Assembly: GCA_032358165.1 (NCBI GenBank)
Contig: JAALGY010000034.1
Coordinates: 558,001 to 622,000 of the forward strand
DNA from: Diplosphaera chodatii
Taxonomy: Eukaryota; Chlorophyta; Trebouxiophyceae; Prasiolales; Stichococcaceae
Direction of reading: 5' to 3'
Length of the DNA: 64,000 nucleotides
Part shown: in pieces, positions 1-13,305 of the stretch
Layout: each line of letters opens with the position of its first letter
Position numbering within the stretch: the stretch's first letter is position 1
Program-made: the position numbers and the translations under genes
Notes under the pieces: generated by a model
Told to the model about the DNA's origin: nothing
The model's input: only the letters and a program-made list of their open reading frames with translations
Database searches by the model: none

Positions 1-2877
1 GACGGCAAAGTCGATGGGGGGCAGGGCGTGCTGCGCGGAAAAGTCTTGGCCGGTGCCGGAGGCCCAGTTCTGGGGCGGGCAAGACCGAGCCCAGGGGTTG
101 AAGCGAACCCAGGGGCTGCCCTGCGGCCAGAAGCCCTCCTCCCCTGTGGTGACCTGAGCATGCAGCACGCCTGCGCTCACGCATGTGCCACGCCCAACAT
201 ATTGTGTAAATCCTGTCATTTGGCACATCACACATCCTAATCAGGCCTTCACGTACGTGAAATCGTGCTACAGGCTATTTCGCAGGCGGTTGGTATCAGT
301 ATTGTTCAGGCGTGGCGCTTGCACAGCTCGTGCATGTGCAGGAACACTCTCGAGTATAGGTGTCAGCCAAAGCCTAATTGCTGTCAGACACTGCAGGACG
401 CTGTATCACCAGATGGAAGGGGTCGATGTTCTTGATGTGAGTGGCAATTGTCTGATAAAATGCGGTGACTTCCGCTGGAAATCCTGCAGACAGCATGAGC
501 ATAGCCCGGCATGCATCTGCCTTTTGCTCTGCCAAGACAAGCATTAACTTTGCGCCATACTAGAACAATTCAAGTCGTGCGCCACAATGTGTGCTACTGG
601 CTGCAGTATCGGTGCAAGTGAACACTAGCATGCCCCTGCACCTGGAGCAGCTTGACTTGCTGGATTTCGTGGCTCGTTGAGGATATTCCATGCAAAGATG
701 GCCGGCTCGGCACTGTATCTGTTGCCATTGAAAACATTCACCCGGTTCAACACCTGCAATGGAATTCAGGCAAACTATAAGACACAACAGATTCTGATAC
801 TCTCTTCCATAGCTGGACAAAACCGTTCGCAGCAAGCAGCCCGATGTGCAGCAAGCGACCTTCGTGATGTGGGCCTTCATGACGGCAGTTCCTCTGGTTG
901 AATTGAAGAAGTCATCCTTGCTGCTGATGTCGGCCCAGTTAATGTACTGATTGTACAAATATCTGGTAAGGGGTTAGGGGGTTCTGAAGCAAAATGTTGC
1001 TGCAAACACAAGCATTTGCTAACAGGTCGTGCACAGCCACTGCACAAACATGATGATAAAGCAGCCTATATATGTGCGCAGGAGAATGGAGCTTCGCACA
1101 TCCCCGAGGCTGTCTTGGTAGTCCCAATAGCCGCTGAGTGCCACAATGACCTTGATGCCAAAACGCCCTGCCTGGGCGATGGTGTAGTCCAGCCCCCTGA
1201 AGATGTCCTCATTGAAAATCCCTGCACAGAAGCACTTTCAGAATTTCAGCGTGCTTGGATGTGAGGCAGGGCACAATGAAGCACCTGGGGTGTAGGCAGG
1301 CCCAGCTCTAGGGTTCGGGCACCACACACACTCCTTGTGTGGCACACCCCACAGAGCGGTTAGTAAGTGAGTAACCCACAATGCAACAGACGGTGTGGAT
1401 CAAGCCGCAGATGCGCTCGCTGAGCTGTTCTCATCGGCTGACTCATTGCCAGATGTGAGCCTTCTCGTATAGCACACGAACTGCTTTCACGACTTGACGT
1501 GGAAACGTTTTGTTGACGCACCTGGGCTAGTCTCGAGACCCTTGCCTTCGCCCTCGCCCCCGCTGGCAAAGATGCGGACTGTGTTCAGCCCGTTATTGAC
1601 TGCGTCCCTGTAGCGCTTGGTGACGTAGTCGTCCTGGCTGGCCAGCGCTCCAGGCCCGCTGCCCTGTACATACCTCCCCGCCAGGACTAGATCGTTGTAC
1701 CTGCATTGACGGCACATGCTATCAGTGCATTTCTCACGTCAATACAGCTTTGGTTTGGGCTGGTGCAAGTTGCCTCTCAGCACATTGCCGGCACAAGTCG
1801 CCGCGGGTGATTCTATCGATGCCCCCTAATCGCCAGCACCCTCAAGCTTGACGTCAACAGGCAAGACATCGCGTGGCAAACTGCAACGTTGCAACGCTGC
1901 ATACGTGTTCCAACCAGCGGGCAGGAACTCGTGGCAGGCGTCATCCACGAACTTGAGGCCAGACACGCGGATTAGGCCGGCCGGTCTGTTTGCCGGCGCT
2001 GGTCCAGCCTGCACAACGAGGAACTATAGTCCATGAGCGCTCAAGGGCAAGACAGGACCTCTCATCTCGTGATGTGGTAATTCTGATGCCGTTTAGCGAC
2101 ATGGGAACGCAATAATGGTAACAGCAGTATAGGTGACCCAACCAATAGAAGAGTGCAGCTGTTGCTTGTCATGCTGCACCTGAAACACCGGAGGAACGGG
2201 GGCCGGCACAAGCTTGGGCGGCGCTGGGATGCCCGCTGGCAGGTCATAGCGCGGCACCGGCACCTGCTTCGTTGGAGCATCCGCCCTGCATTGCACGGTA
2301 TACACTATATAAAGTCCACAGCAGCTGAGCGGGCGATACAACCGAAAGGTGCATCTGCAGCAGCTGACCGGCGCCCGGGACACATAGCACGTGTAATTGT
2401 GCAGGCTGGTTTGGAGCAGCAACGGATGCTGTTGCCAGGCCTGCTTCAGCAAGGCACCTATCTGTTTGACAGGCATGTGCGGATCATGACGTGTTCCTGC
2501 CTAATTATTTAATATGCACAATGACACCCGGAGCGTGAACCACATTGTTGTATCAATGGTAGGTTGCAAACTGTTGACACACCGACCTACTACCACCCAA
2601 GGAGCTTGAACGAAGACACAGTGCAACACCATTTCTACATCAGCAGCACTGCTGATGATCTGGAGCAACGCATGTGGTCGGCTGAGAGCCACTCTGCTGT
2701 GTCACACAGTGTGTACACCCGAAATCCTGTCAATAGCACTGCTAATGTTGACAGGGTCCAAAGTGAACCGGCGTACATGCACAACCCAGCGCACCTGCCT
2801 GCTGCTGTGACTCCTTGGCCAACCACTGCTGAACAGCTTATCAGCATCGAGACCAGCAGGACCTGGTGATGAGCCAT
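1..2877 (-). CDS. Secreted GH5 endo-beta-1,4-mannanase, copy 1 (3' end beyond window)
   Basis: Hydrolyses beta-1,4-mannan backbones outside the cell (glycoside hydrolase family 5, plant subfamily 7 type). Nine exons join with closed phase: 2795-2877, 2180-2285, 1905-2008, 1522-1700, 1100-1221, 860-946, 642-753, 410-483 and 1-153, giving 340 residues before the window edge. Residues 1-27 (MAHHQVLLVSMLISCSAVVG) are a signal peptide; a short Pro-rich linker follows (VPAPVPPVF). The fold starts at FVDDACHEFLPAGWNTY; NTVRIFASGGEG, DYINWADISSKDDFF and the acid/base motif AWNILNEPRNP (Glu of NEP) follow, then VTTGEEGFW. The nucleophile exon lies off the left edge. A tandem paralog lies just upstream at 3600-9362. 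Family assignment is firm; natural substrate (wall mannan or storage mannan) is inference. Confidence 0.92.
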
Positions 2878-3599
2878 TGTGCAATCAGATGGCGAGTCCA
2901 GTTGCGGGCAGAATAAGCACTTTCTGTGGATTTCTGGCGGGCAACTGGCTGGGGCGGTTTATCTGGTGATAAATTGAGCAGGGCAACTCTACATACTCAG
3001 GCGGATCAGGATGTGCACCAGGGTTATGTTCGTGAGAGCATGTTGCAACACGCATGCTGCATTCTCTGCATTCATTACGACTAGCGACCCTGATCTGCTG
3101 TGTCGGACATGCAAGCGAACACATGGCCCAGAACGGTTGCCTGATGGCCTGATGGCATCCATGGGCCGTCGTGCAGGCCGGACACAAGCCCAGGGCCAAG
3201 AAATAGTATATATGCTCTTGATGTGTGATAATGTGAACCGGAAGCTGCAAGTGCCTTAGGCAGATTTCGTTGCTGCTTGGCGCACTTCAGTATAGTTATG
3301 AAGGCCAGATACAGGCATTCACATCGCAGTAGATGTCAGGCCAGAGCTGCATAACAATTTGACTAATTCACCATGCTGATAGATAGTAGCATAATAGGGC
3401 ACCATTGGCGCCAGATACCTCTTCCCCACCGGCCGTGCCTGCCTGCTGCGTTTTAGCCCTATTGCCTACTTCCGATCTGGATGTCGTAGTGCACACGGCC
3501 TTGACCCATCAGTTTTGCTGCCTGCAGCAAGCAATAATCCGCCCCGCAGGACTGCAGCATATATGCCGTCTCAGCCCGGTAGCGCAGCTGGCGCAGCCA
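2878..3599. other. Intergenic stretch between the two mannanase genes
   Basis: No coding exon supported on either strand. It must hold the 3' flank of the upstream mannanase and the promoter of the downstream one. I saw no convincing TATA box or repeat. Confidence 0.5.
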
Positions 3600-6500
3600 T
3601 CAGCGCCATGATGCATGCTGCTCAGCCCGCTGCTGCATTGGAGGAATCTGCTGCCACCGGCGCAGATAGCGGTGCAGATGCCGGCGAGCCTCGCGGCACA
3701 CATCCTGGGACTGCAATGCGCGGTCGACTTGCAAGGTATTGCGCATGAGGATACACGATGTCCCTGCAGGCCAAGGTTTGCAGCTGTCAGCGTGTCATCA
3801 TATGGCACGAACAATTCCAGCATGACCTCCTGTAGAGGTGCTGTTGTGAGACCTTGGGAATTCATGCCACATGCAGAATGAGATGCAAATGTCAAGCGCT
3901 GTGATGCAGACAGCACAAGGAAAGGGTGGCTCTCGGCTATCACATCTGTATCCGTATATCTGTACACCAAGCAGAGCGCTATTACTCGGAAGCAAAAGAT
4001 AACCATTCAACACTGTGCTGCTAACAGCAGCGGCGGATCCAATGTTTGTGGATATCTGTGGCTGCCCATGGCTCTGCCCAGGTTCGAGCTGACGAGCGGC
4101 AGGAGTTTGAGGGTCGAAGGCGCACTGGAAGGCGGTGTCGTTGGTCTCAACGCCCCGCTCGGTGCGCGCCGCCCCCGGGAACAGCCACTCCCAAAACAGG
4201 GCACTGCGCAGCGGGCCGCCGCTGGCAATGCTGGCATTGACGGCGGAGTACACCCGCCTGCAGTGAAAGTGCAGAGCATCATTGAGCGCAGAGCGCGGGC
4301 AGCACCTCAGCTTTGCAAAATGAGCTGCACCCACCCAGGTTCACGAATGTCAGACCTGGTGGCTGTGCAAATGCGACAGAGGCCTGCTTATGGTGATCGT
4401 GGTGAATGTCCTCCTGAGCAGACCACTTGCGGAGGCAAAGTGCACACGAACAGTGCGGCTTGCCTGTAGTAGGGGTCGCGGTCTCGTTTCAGGCGGTTGC
4501 TGGTCTGACTATCAACAGTCACCTGCAGTGAGGGCAGCACCAACACGATTGACAGAGCTGTGCCTCTTGCCATTTGCTGGGTTGGCGTCACTTCCAATAA
4601 TGCTGTAACACGTCAGTCCGGCAGTGTGGGTTGGGTCAGGGAAAATGCTACACACTGTCTGATGACAGAGGATGAGGAAAGTGGCTCACATTATAATATG
4701 TCTTGCCCGGAATGGGCACAGCAGAGCCCACTTTGCCAAACTCCTCGAGCACCAGCGGCTTGTTGGGCAGCCTTTCTCGCATCGCCTTCTCGTGGCCACT
4801 GATCCAGAGTGGCACGAAGCGCAAGTCTGCAATCAGATGTGCACCACACGAATTAAGTTCCATTGCTGGCAGACGCTGCCTGAACACCCAGCTGACAATC
4901 CCCGTAACACACTTGTACCCAGGGAGGGATCGAGTACTCACCCAGAGTGTTGAAGTTGTCCGGCCACATGTGGAATGCTGCATAGTCGATGTTGGGGCTG
5001 GCGCTTTGCGGCACAAAGTCCTGCACAGCAGCAGAGCTGCATTTGTGTGCCTGTCACCAAAGCTGGCATTGGCATCTCTTGCCGATCCTCCTTGCCTGCC
5101 TATGTCGAGCAGCATGTGCTCTCTTGCTGTATGTTCTGGCGCTGGATTCAATGAGACAGCAGAGTCGGCCGATGTGATGTTTGGTATGAAGCTTGCTTAA
5201 AGTACGCCAGCGTGTCCCAAAGTTGATTGCAGACAATGTTCGACGGTCTGCCAACCTGCCCAATGCGCTGCGACCAGCCGGGCAGCACGTTGCCGGGGGT
5301 GCCGAAGGGGTTGTACGGCGTGTAGGGGCTGCCCTGTGCAAAGAAGCCCTCCTCTCCCAGGGTCACCTGTTCATGCAGGTGCACCAGCAGTACGTTGGAG
5401 CTGCCACAAGTAGCTGCACCGGTAGAACACGGTCACGACGTCCAGATATGGCAAGCTGCAAGCCAGCCAGGCGGCTGCTGTAAAATAGTGATGCAAGACA
5501 AGCACCGTAGGGTTTGTTTGCCACGCAAGGGTGCCATGCAGGCGTCAAATTCATTGCATCAACCAGGTGATAACAATGAATTGGACACTGTGCAGTCAAT
5601 CTACACCAGTACCACCAGTACGGTGCTGTCGAGCAACTGCTGTGTCCCACCAGGTGGTTGGGGTCAATGCTCTTGGCGAATGCCGCCATCTGGTTCGTCC
5701 AGGCTGTGACCGGCCCGGGTTTACCTGTGCAGGCAAACTGCCACTGCATCTGCATCTGTGCTGAAGCTGCACAGACATGCAGTTTCTTGATGCACACGGG
5801 GACACGGCGCCACTAGTCGAGCAGGCAGAAGCCTTGTCAGGCTGATGGATGCTGTTACATGCTCAGATGGTATGTCAGCGGGTACTCCCTAGGGCCTGCT
5901 TCAAGCGCTCTGTCACCTGGGCCTACTTGCGCATAGGGGTTCCGTGGCTCGTTGTACAGGTTCCAGCTGAAGATGGCTGGATCGTTCTGCAACCGAGAAG
6001 CATGTGCGTGAGCATATACTAATTCGCAACAGGGTGTCCAGCCAGCTGCCACTAGTATACACTAGCACATGCTCATGCTATCATGCACTCACAAATGCCA
6101 AGGCAAGTATGAAATGTCGGATCAAATGAGAGTTGGGCCAGTTGGGGTTGCACCATCAAGTTGATGTCACCAACCTTATACAGCAGCCCGGTGTAGACAT
6201 TGCGGCGGTTGAAGAGTGTGCGCACATGGTTCATGTACAGCTGCTTCACACGAGGGCTCGTCCAGAACTTATCCGCATCTGTGGTTGGATCCAGCCCAGC
6301 CCACTTAAGATACTGCATGCATAGGAAAGCTGTGTGAATGCTGAGAGCCTACCGCATGTTACACTCTGGCCATGGTAAGCTTAGCGATTAGATGTGCAGC
6401 ATCCGACTCCTCAAGTGCGAGACTGTCCTGTTGTGATTGTACTTGCACCAACCGATATATATGTCATCACCGTAGTGCACACCACTCACAAACATGGACA

Positions 6501-9362
6501 TTCTGATATTCAAGGGAAAGCCAGCACAGCGCACCGCTCCCCTGTTGTCAGGGATTTGCCAGTTGTCAATGATGCTGAGTACTGCCTGCAACAAAACATT
6601 CCGTTTGACTATAAGTATGTGGATGCGATTCGGGCTCCTGCGTGCCTTGCGATGTCATCTGGCAAGCAGCCACTACCCCAGTTGGCAAGATGCCGCTCGC
6701 ATGCAATTAGGTTCTCTGCCTTCACATGCTATCATGTGTGACCTGCTGCCAGAACTCAACACCTTGAGACCATAATTGCCGGCTTGGGCGAGCATGTAGT
6801 CGATCGCCTTGAACACTGTCTCATTGTAGCGCCCTGCACACAGCAGAGGAAACACGGCCATGCACGACGAGCTGCGTGAAGAGGACATATTGGAACCCAG
6901 GGGTGCTCGTGTTGTCAGAACCGGCAAGCCTGTGGCATGTTCGCAAGGGCTTTCGCAGCTCTGTATTGGATGTGCACTCACCTGGGCCGGGCTGAAGGAT
7001 GAATCCGGAGAACTCCCCGCCAGTGGCAAACACACGGAAGACCGAGAGGCCATACCGCTTTGCTTCCTGCACAGGGAAGGCAGGCGTACGACTGAGGAAA
7101 AAGTCATACATTACAGAGAGTAATCAGCTCCTTATTGTCAGCTGCGTGCTTCACCTGGAAGCGGCGGGTTGCCACATCGTCTTGGGCATCCAGGTACGCC
7201 TGCGCGCGGCTCAGAGGCGGCGGCGCTGGCTTGCTGGTGCCCGTCAGCACCAGCTCATTGTACTGCAAGCACAGCAGGGTTGCACGATCTCATGATCTAA
7301 CGTTGCTGATGGCCTGGTGTGAACATGCGCTGCAAACCCCAGCCCAGTAATATAAATCCACCATGTCGTCATGCGGCAGTCGTTGCAACACTCACACACC
7401 TTCAACTGTAACTTCACAAACTTTATTGGCTGACAAATCTGAGCAGTAAGGTCTGATTGAGAGTCAAGCAGGATGCACACTCACAGAGTTCCACCCAGAG
7501 TATAGGTATTCTGTGCAGTCATCTGCCACGAAGTGCGGGCCAGCGGCGCGGATGATGCTCGCCTTGGCAACTGGCCCAAATATGCCTGTGCTTCCTCACA
7601 TTGCCAGCATCAGCATCTATCAGTCAGCAATGGGTCAAGGCACAGTTGACGTCGCAAAGGCACGGCGCTGGGCCCATCGAATCATCAGGCAGTCCTGCAT
7701 ATACAATCAGTCTCCAGGGAATACTTCTCCAATTGGTTGAGCTACGTCAGTGAGCCCTTGGGAGCCACCTGTTGATGATGAGGGTGCGGGTGCTGCAGGC
7801 GCTGGCGCAACTGTTTCCACCTCAGGCGCAGGCGCCGGCTCAGGCACAGGCTCAAAGGCAGGCGCAGCCTTTGGCAGCGGCGCAGGCACAGGCGCAGGCA
7901 CAGGCTCGGGCAATGGGGCTGGCTCAGGGGCCGGGACTGCCAGCTTTGGCACTGGAGCTGAGACCGCCCCTTTTGGTGGAGCTGTTGGCTCTGCTGTCAC
8001 TTTGGCCTGAACGACTGTCGCTGGGAGGAGCTGCGCAACCGGCACGGAGGCCGGCTCAGGCGCGGGCGCCAGCAGCGATTCGACCGCCTGCAGGACAGAC
8101 GGTGCAGCCGCGGGCAGCTTGGGGGCAGCGGTGGGCTTCGGGGTGGGCGCCACCACAGGTGCTGGGGCTGGCACAGGCGCCGGCTCCGCCACAGGCGCTG
8201 GCTGCAGTGTTGACGGCAGCTTTGCTGCGACCAGCGGGGGCCTCGCTTCGATGGCCGGTGCCAGTACTGGTTCGGGTGCCGGTGCTGGTGCCGGCGCCGG
8301 TTCTGGTGCTGGGGCTGGTACTGGGGCTGGGACTGGCTCTGGTGCAGGTACAGGGCGAACGAACCCCAGTTCTGCACTCGCACAATATGTAGGACTGTAG
8401 TCACGGCTGCAGGGTGGATGGCACTGCAGCATGGGCGCAGTGGGGTGTGCGATTGTTTGCACAGGGATCACTGCTGTATGGTGTGCAGCGCGCAGTGACA
8501 TGCATCACATCTTGGGTCACCTCCTGTCGCCCCAGCTGGTGCGTTCTGCACAGACCAGCTGCAAATCCTCAGCTGACGGATACAACCATGCAGCATCAGC
8601 ATCAGGCGGTCAGGCAAATCTCTGATTGACAGGGCAACCGACATGCTGTCTAGGTGCAGGCAGGCAAGCAGGGTGTGGGTTTGCACCTGGCCTACAAGCA
8701 CCGGCCCAGGCAGTGAAGTTTGCTTTGGAGCCGGCTTTGGCGGCGGAGGGGAGTTGGCGACGAAGCTGAAGCCCGGCAAGTTGAGCGCCGGCAACGGCGG
8801 CACGCGCAGGACGAAGGGCTCGGCAGCGGGCGCAGGCGCAGGCGCAGCGAAGGTCAGTGGGAACCCCGGAATTGCGCCGTCCGCGGCCTGGCTGTCCTGC
8901 ACCTGCTTGGGCAGGATGCCTCCCGGCGGCGGCGGTGGAGGCGACGGCGGCGGCCAGTCAGTCTTTGCGGGCACCGGTGGTGGCGGTGGCGGTGGCATCT
9001 TGGCATCTGTGAGGAGAACACATCCAAACATCTCGTGATGAGCTGTTCAATCGGGTGAGTTCCACCAACGTCCCATGCATGACACGATGCGCACGCTGTG
9101 GCAGCAGTCAGGTGCCTTGCACAGTCCTGCATATCTCACAGGCTGATACAACATGGGTTCATGGCATCAGGACATCGTGTCGTGCACCTGATGTGGGTTG
9201 AGCTGCAGCGAAAGCCGTGGTGGGCAGCTGTTGTCTCAGGCTGCCACGGGTGTTGCTCCGAACCTGCCTGCCGATCTGTGCCGGGGTCAGCAGCAGAGTG
9301 ACAACCAGAGCCAGCTGCATCAGGGGCCGGCAGCCGGTGGGCATACGGGGGCTGCCGAACAT
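3600..9362 (-). CDS. Secreted GH5 endo-beta-1,4-mannanase, copy 2, with long Pro-rich N-terminal region
   Basis: Same enzyme family as the gene at 1-2877. Seventeen exons join in phase: 9188-9362, 8687-9006, 7769-8423, 7485-7585, 7155-7262, 6982-7066, 6763-6833, 6535-6585, 6175-6312, 5917-5986, 5651-5724, 5256-5366, 4942-5020, 4690-4826, 4464-4504, 4014-4257, 3600-3710; about 856 residues, twice the usual mannanase size. The start gives a signal peptide (hydrophobic LMQLALVVTLLLTPA). Two Pro-rich blocks follow, one with PPPPPPP/PPPSPPPPPP runs and one of some 200 residues of PAPAPEP-like repeats, separated by a small Cys cluster (CHPPCSRDYSPTYC). The catalytic domain runs from GPHFVADDCTEYLYSGWNS through SWNLYNEPRNP (acid/base Glu) and PLVLEEFGKVG (nucleophile Glu) to GPLRSALFWEWLF. 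The intron at 4258-4463 has a GC donor. The last two exons are less certain. Confidence 0.9.
4258..4463 (-). other. GC-AG intron in mannanase copy 2
   Basis: The exon ends TACTACAG and the intron begins GCAAGC, a perfect GC-type donor; the acceptor CTGCAG precedes GCGGGTGTAC. Only this join restores the family sequence (RDPYYRRVYSAV). No GT donor nearby gives the right phase. Confidence 0.8.
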
Positions 9363-9996
9363 GCTTGCCTTCGTAGTGAGCACCAGCGCCACGTACGGCG
9401 AGTGAGTGCTATCGCCTGCGACCAACGGCAAACGAACGGAAAGCTCAGCAGCAGGACGGTTGGAGGCTGCTGAATCAAGAGCACAGCATCAGCAGATAGC
9501 TGCGATAAGAGCATGACCGAAGGACGTCAGCAGAAGAGTTTGTGCGGCTGACAGCCGACGGCCAAAGCTGCGATGCTGGGACTGACACAGGTCAAATTCA
9601 AGATCCATGTGACCTCCTAGGCTGCTGCCACCTGGCCGCTGGTAAATCTCACTACGGCAACATCATACGTCTTGCCGCAAGATCGTCCTTCGCGCACCCA
9701 CACGTTCTCAGAACACTCATGTGCAGCAACTGATATAGGACAACGAACTCATCATCCGCACGCTCACACTGTAGCTGCCTGCCCATGCAAATGCATGCTT
9801 GCAACCGCTATGCCAACAAACCAACACACACGCATGCGCAAATGGCATTGTGGAAATTGTGACCACTGTGGCTGTTGGTGTTTTCCCAACAAGTAACAGC
9901 CCGGTGCATCACATGGAGGACAGCTGGCCTGACCCAACGCAATGCAGCAGATATGCGCCACACACAGAGCCGTCCGCTCACTTCAGCATGCACCAC
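9363..9996. other. Intergenic stretch, mannanase promoter and methyltransferase 3' flank
   Basis: No exon supported. Both flanking genes are on the minus strand, so this holds the promoter of the mannanase (start at 9362) and the 3' UTR of the methyltransferase (stop at 9997). Confidence 0.5.
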
Positions 9997-12664
9997 TCAA
10001 CAGGGCCGCTTCCGCAGCGTCAGCCGCGCCTCGGCGATCTTGAAGTGTGTGGAGTTGGGCAGCGCTGTGCGCAGCTGCTGCCACACCTGCGAGCCCAGCA
10101 AGATTCACCCTCTCTCTGCCGCAGAACACCCTAGATGCCGGTTCTGCTTTACACTGATTGTGTGTTGCCAAGCGTCCGAGGAAACTTTGTCAAAGGCTCA
10201 ATAGTATGCTGCACCTGTGCGGTCAGCTCAGGCAGGCCAAACTCGGGGGTGACGTCCACTCGCAGGAATTTCAGGGATGGTATCGATTTCAGGATGTCTG
10301 TGGTTTCCTCATATGTCTTCCGGTTCAGGTCAGGGTTTCTGCAAATAAACATCGGTCAGCGGGTATCAACTTCACGGAGTCAACTGCCTTCAGCCGCCAG
10401 AAACAATACGTAGTTACTATCCCGCCTGCAACATTCCAAGGACACTCGTCGAAATTTGAGCAGCACAGGAAGGTGTGAGGGTTCCTCACCTGTACACGTA
10501 ATCAGCTACTTCTTCTGACAGGCTGCTGCAAGCGTGGAAGGCTGTTGTGTGCAGGTGGGCAATGAACTGCTCCTTGGAAAGCAACAGATGCGCCCAGTCT
10601 GGTATGACGCTGCATGGCATGATGACGCAGGACTTGGGTTACAGAGCATTTGCCAGTGTTGGCTGTCAAGTTGCTTTGATTGTCGCATCACGTGGCCAAA
10701 GCTCAGCAAAACGACCCTCTGGCAGTCCACCTGCCGTCATGTGCATATGCCACAGGGCTGCAGTTCAGCTTCTTAGTCATGCTTTCGACCTGCATATTGC
10801 ACCACATATGCATCCGGACCACCAACAACCAGAGGAGCACATCGGCGTTGAATTGATGATACTTCACTGTGAGGGTGCAGCGTTTTGCTAGCGAGCACCG
10901 CCTCAGAGTGAAATTGCAACAGACAATCACCACATCAGGATGTATGTGGTGGCCCCGTGCGCTCTGCCAGCTGGGATACCAGGAAACGTACATGTAGCCG
11001 CCAGGACGCAGCACCCGTGTGGCTTCTGACAGGTATAACTGCAAATCGGAAGAGCAAAACAGTGATGGAATTTATCAGGATGCAGTTCCTGGGGTTCACA
11101 CTCAGCTGCGTCATTGGTAATCCAGATGTGGCAAACGCCGTTTTCTGTGTTGCACATGCTGAGGTGTTGTACTGTGCCACTACCGTTCATTACCTGCAAG
11201 TCCTGCACATGCTCCAGTATGTTCATGCTAAGGACAGTGTCGAAAGTTGCGTCCGCAAAGGGCAGCCGATCATGCGGGTGGCCAAACACAAAGGCGGTGC
11301 TGTTGCTGCCGCCCTTGGCCAGGAATTCTTCTGGCGAGCCCACGACGTTGAACCCCACCTTGAACCCGCGGGTGTATCGTTGCAGCTGTACCAGCTGGGC
11401 CCCTGCAGCTCAAAAGACCACATGAGCATGCACGCGCTGTGAAGCTGTTGGCAAAGTGGTCAAACAGGCATGCTGTCATGATGCCAAGCATCACGCAACC
11501 ATCGATGCTTCAGCACCCATGCATCGCATATTGTAAATGGCTAGCACACTTGCCTGAAGGGTCTGCACCATAATCAAGGACGTTGCCGAGGTCGATGGGA
11601 TTATGCAGGATTTCATCCACCATGCCAGCCTGATCTATCATGCAGTCGACACCGGAGGCAAAGACTGGGCAGATGCTGGCCCAGGACCAGTCCTTTTCGC
11701 GAGCACTCTGCAACACATGCAGACCACCTTGAAGGCGCACGCTTCATCAGCTGAAGGCCATAAGGGTCCCATGTTCCTATGCAGTGGGCTCACGCACCTT
11801 CAGGATCATGAGCACGTTGCGGATGTTCATCCTCTGGTAGTCGGCGAGAACCTCCGACTTGGGCATTTGCGCTGCAGGCTGCTGTGTGGCGGCCACAGCC
11901 TGCATGTTGTCCGAGATGCGCAAGACTCCTGTGCATTGGGAACACATGGCATGGCGTCGTTCAGGGCATGTACATCATGCACGTGGCAGAGTGTAGGAGG
12001 CACACACGCATGGCCAACTCTACCTGTCAATATTGCACGGTCTACATCTGCGGGAGAAAGTTGACCAATGCTGCAGCTGCTCTGTGTCGTCAGCAGCGAG
12101 GGTACCAGGTACACCGACCTTGCTGCTGAGCCGCCGAGGTGATGTATGGGCCCAGTGCACGCCACAGGATCATTTGCGGCTGGCGTACCCTGCTGGGCCT
12201 TGGCATCTGCGCCGCACGGTCCGGACGAATCAGCTGACGGTGGTGCTCCATACTGCCGCCCGTTCAGCAGCATGCGTGCTGGACGAAGCTAGCTACTCTT
12301 CAATATGTTCCGCAAGATTCAGAATCTATTCAACGCTGAGGCTGAGGCAACAGTGGCGGCCAGACGGACGGTCGTGATGGCTATCATGTGGCCATGGCAT
12401 GTAGCGCACCATGCTTGGGCGCAGCAGCGTCTCCTAATGACGTGGCAGGCAATGAGCGGCCTGTATGCAGGATATCTTCACCTTTGCACCCACACAGAAA
12501 GGATCGCACACCATTGAGTGTGCATACACCGACGAAGAATCAGCGCAGACAATGGGTGCGTGAGCAACAAGATGGGCTGCACAGATTGCACCATGATAAG
12601 CAATTAGAACCGCAGCCAGCAGTGCTGTGCATAGAGCGACCGCCCACAGCTTCAACTGCTTCAT
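9997..12664 (-). CDS. Membrane-anchored class I SAM-dependent methyltransferase, copy 1
   Basis: Predicted to transfer a methyl group from S-adenosylmethionine; the acceptor is unknown. Ten exons close in phase: 12530-12664, 12024-12252, 11798-11928, 11554-11707, 11194-11402, 10931-11038, 10731-10789, 10490-10609, 10215-10338, 9997-10086; about 452 residues. Residues 1-27 (MKQLKLWAVALCTALLAAVL) form a short basic start plus one membrane segment, as in type II Golgi proteins. The Methyltransf_11-like core reads GNVLDYGADPSG (motif I variant, normally VLDxGxGxG), DRLPFADATFDTVLSMNILE and ATRVLRPGGYMYVSWYPSWQ. The C-terminal part has SVIPDWAHLLLSKEQF. The first residue of the second exon is tentative. 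A paralog follows upstream. A wall-sugar O-methylation role is inference from anchoring and neighbours only. Confidence 0.85.
11403..11553 (-). other. GC-AG intron in methyltransferase copy 1
   Basis: Exon end GACCCTTCAG is followed by GCAAGTGTGC; the acceptor is GAGCTGCAG before GGGCCCAGC. The junction rebuilds DPSGAQLVQ. The paralog uses a GT donor (GACAG|GTATTC) at the same codon. Confidence 0.82.
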
Positions 12665-13305
12665 CGCTGCAGGTGCTCCCTGATGAATACGTCCGATGCA
12701 ACACTCCCCTGCCTATTGCATCTGCTGTGGCTCCATCTCCCAACCCTATGTGCATTTTCTCACGTGCATGCCAATGACACCGCAAGCTCAGATACAATAC
12801 AGACGCTGCTAGAGCATCGAAGTGCAATAGTTGGCACCAGCAATCAGGGGTCAAGCGTCTGGGACTGGTCCAAGGATCCGAGATGCCGCCAGTAAATGGC
12901 CATATGGGGTGGTGATGTGATCAGCAGGGCACTGTGCGTGCGTGGATAATCTGGTCCCACTGTATCTCTGATGATGTCAGGTGGATGCGTGCACCTCACG
13001 TCCGTCGAAACCTAACAATCAGTAGTTCAGGATTGTGCACCAACATTGGTGCTGTATGCTGCCCAATAACAGTGAGATATAAACTTGGGCGCACCGCCAC
13101 CACCTCTTGATATCAATGGTAAAGTTGTTGCAATTTTGTGAGGTTGGAAACCAACCAAACTCATGGTCTTTAATGGCCCAGTAAGCAGTAGTCAACATTC
13201 GTCCCAAGCCCTCGCTTGAAAGTTGACATGTCTGAGACTAGATGACCTGTCTCAGGGTTTCGCACGATCCAGCATGTGCGCTGAACATGTTCCCATGTGC
13301 CGCCC
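12665..13305. other. Intergenic stretch between the two methyltransferase genes
   Basis: No supported exon; promoter of copy 1 and 3' flank of copy 2. Nothing else recognised. Confidence 0.5.

Noticed and set aside
7772..8392. Plus-strand Gln/Ala-rich and Gly/Ala-rich open frames.
   Set aside because: Antisense shadows of the Pro-rich exon 7769-8423 of the mannanase.
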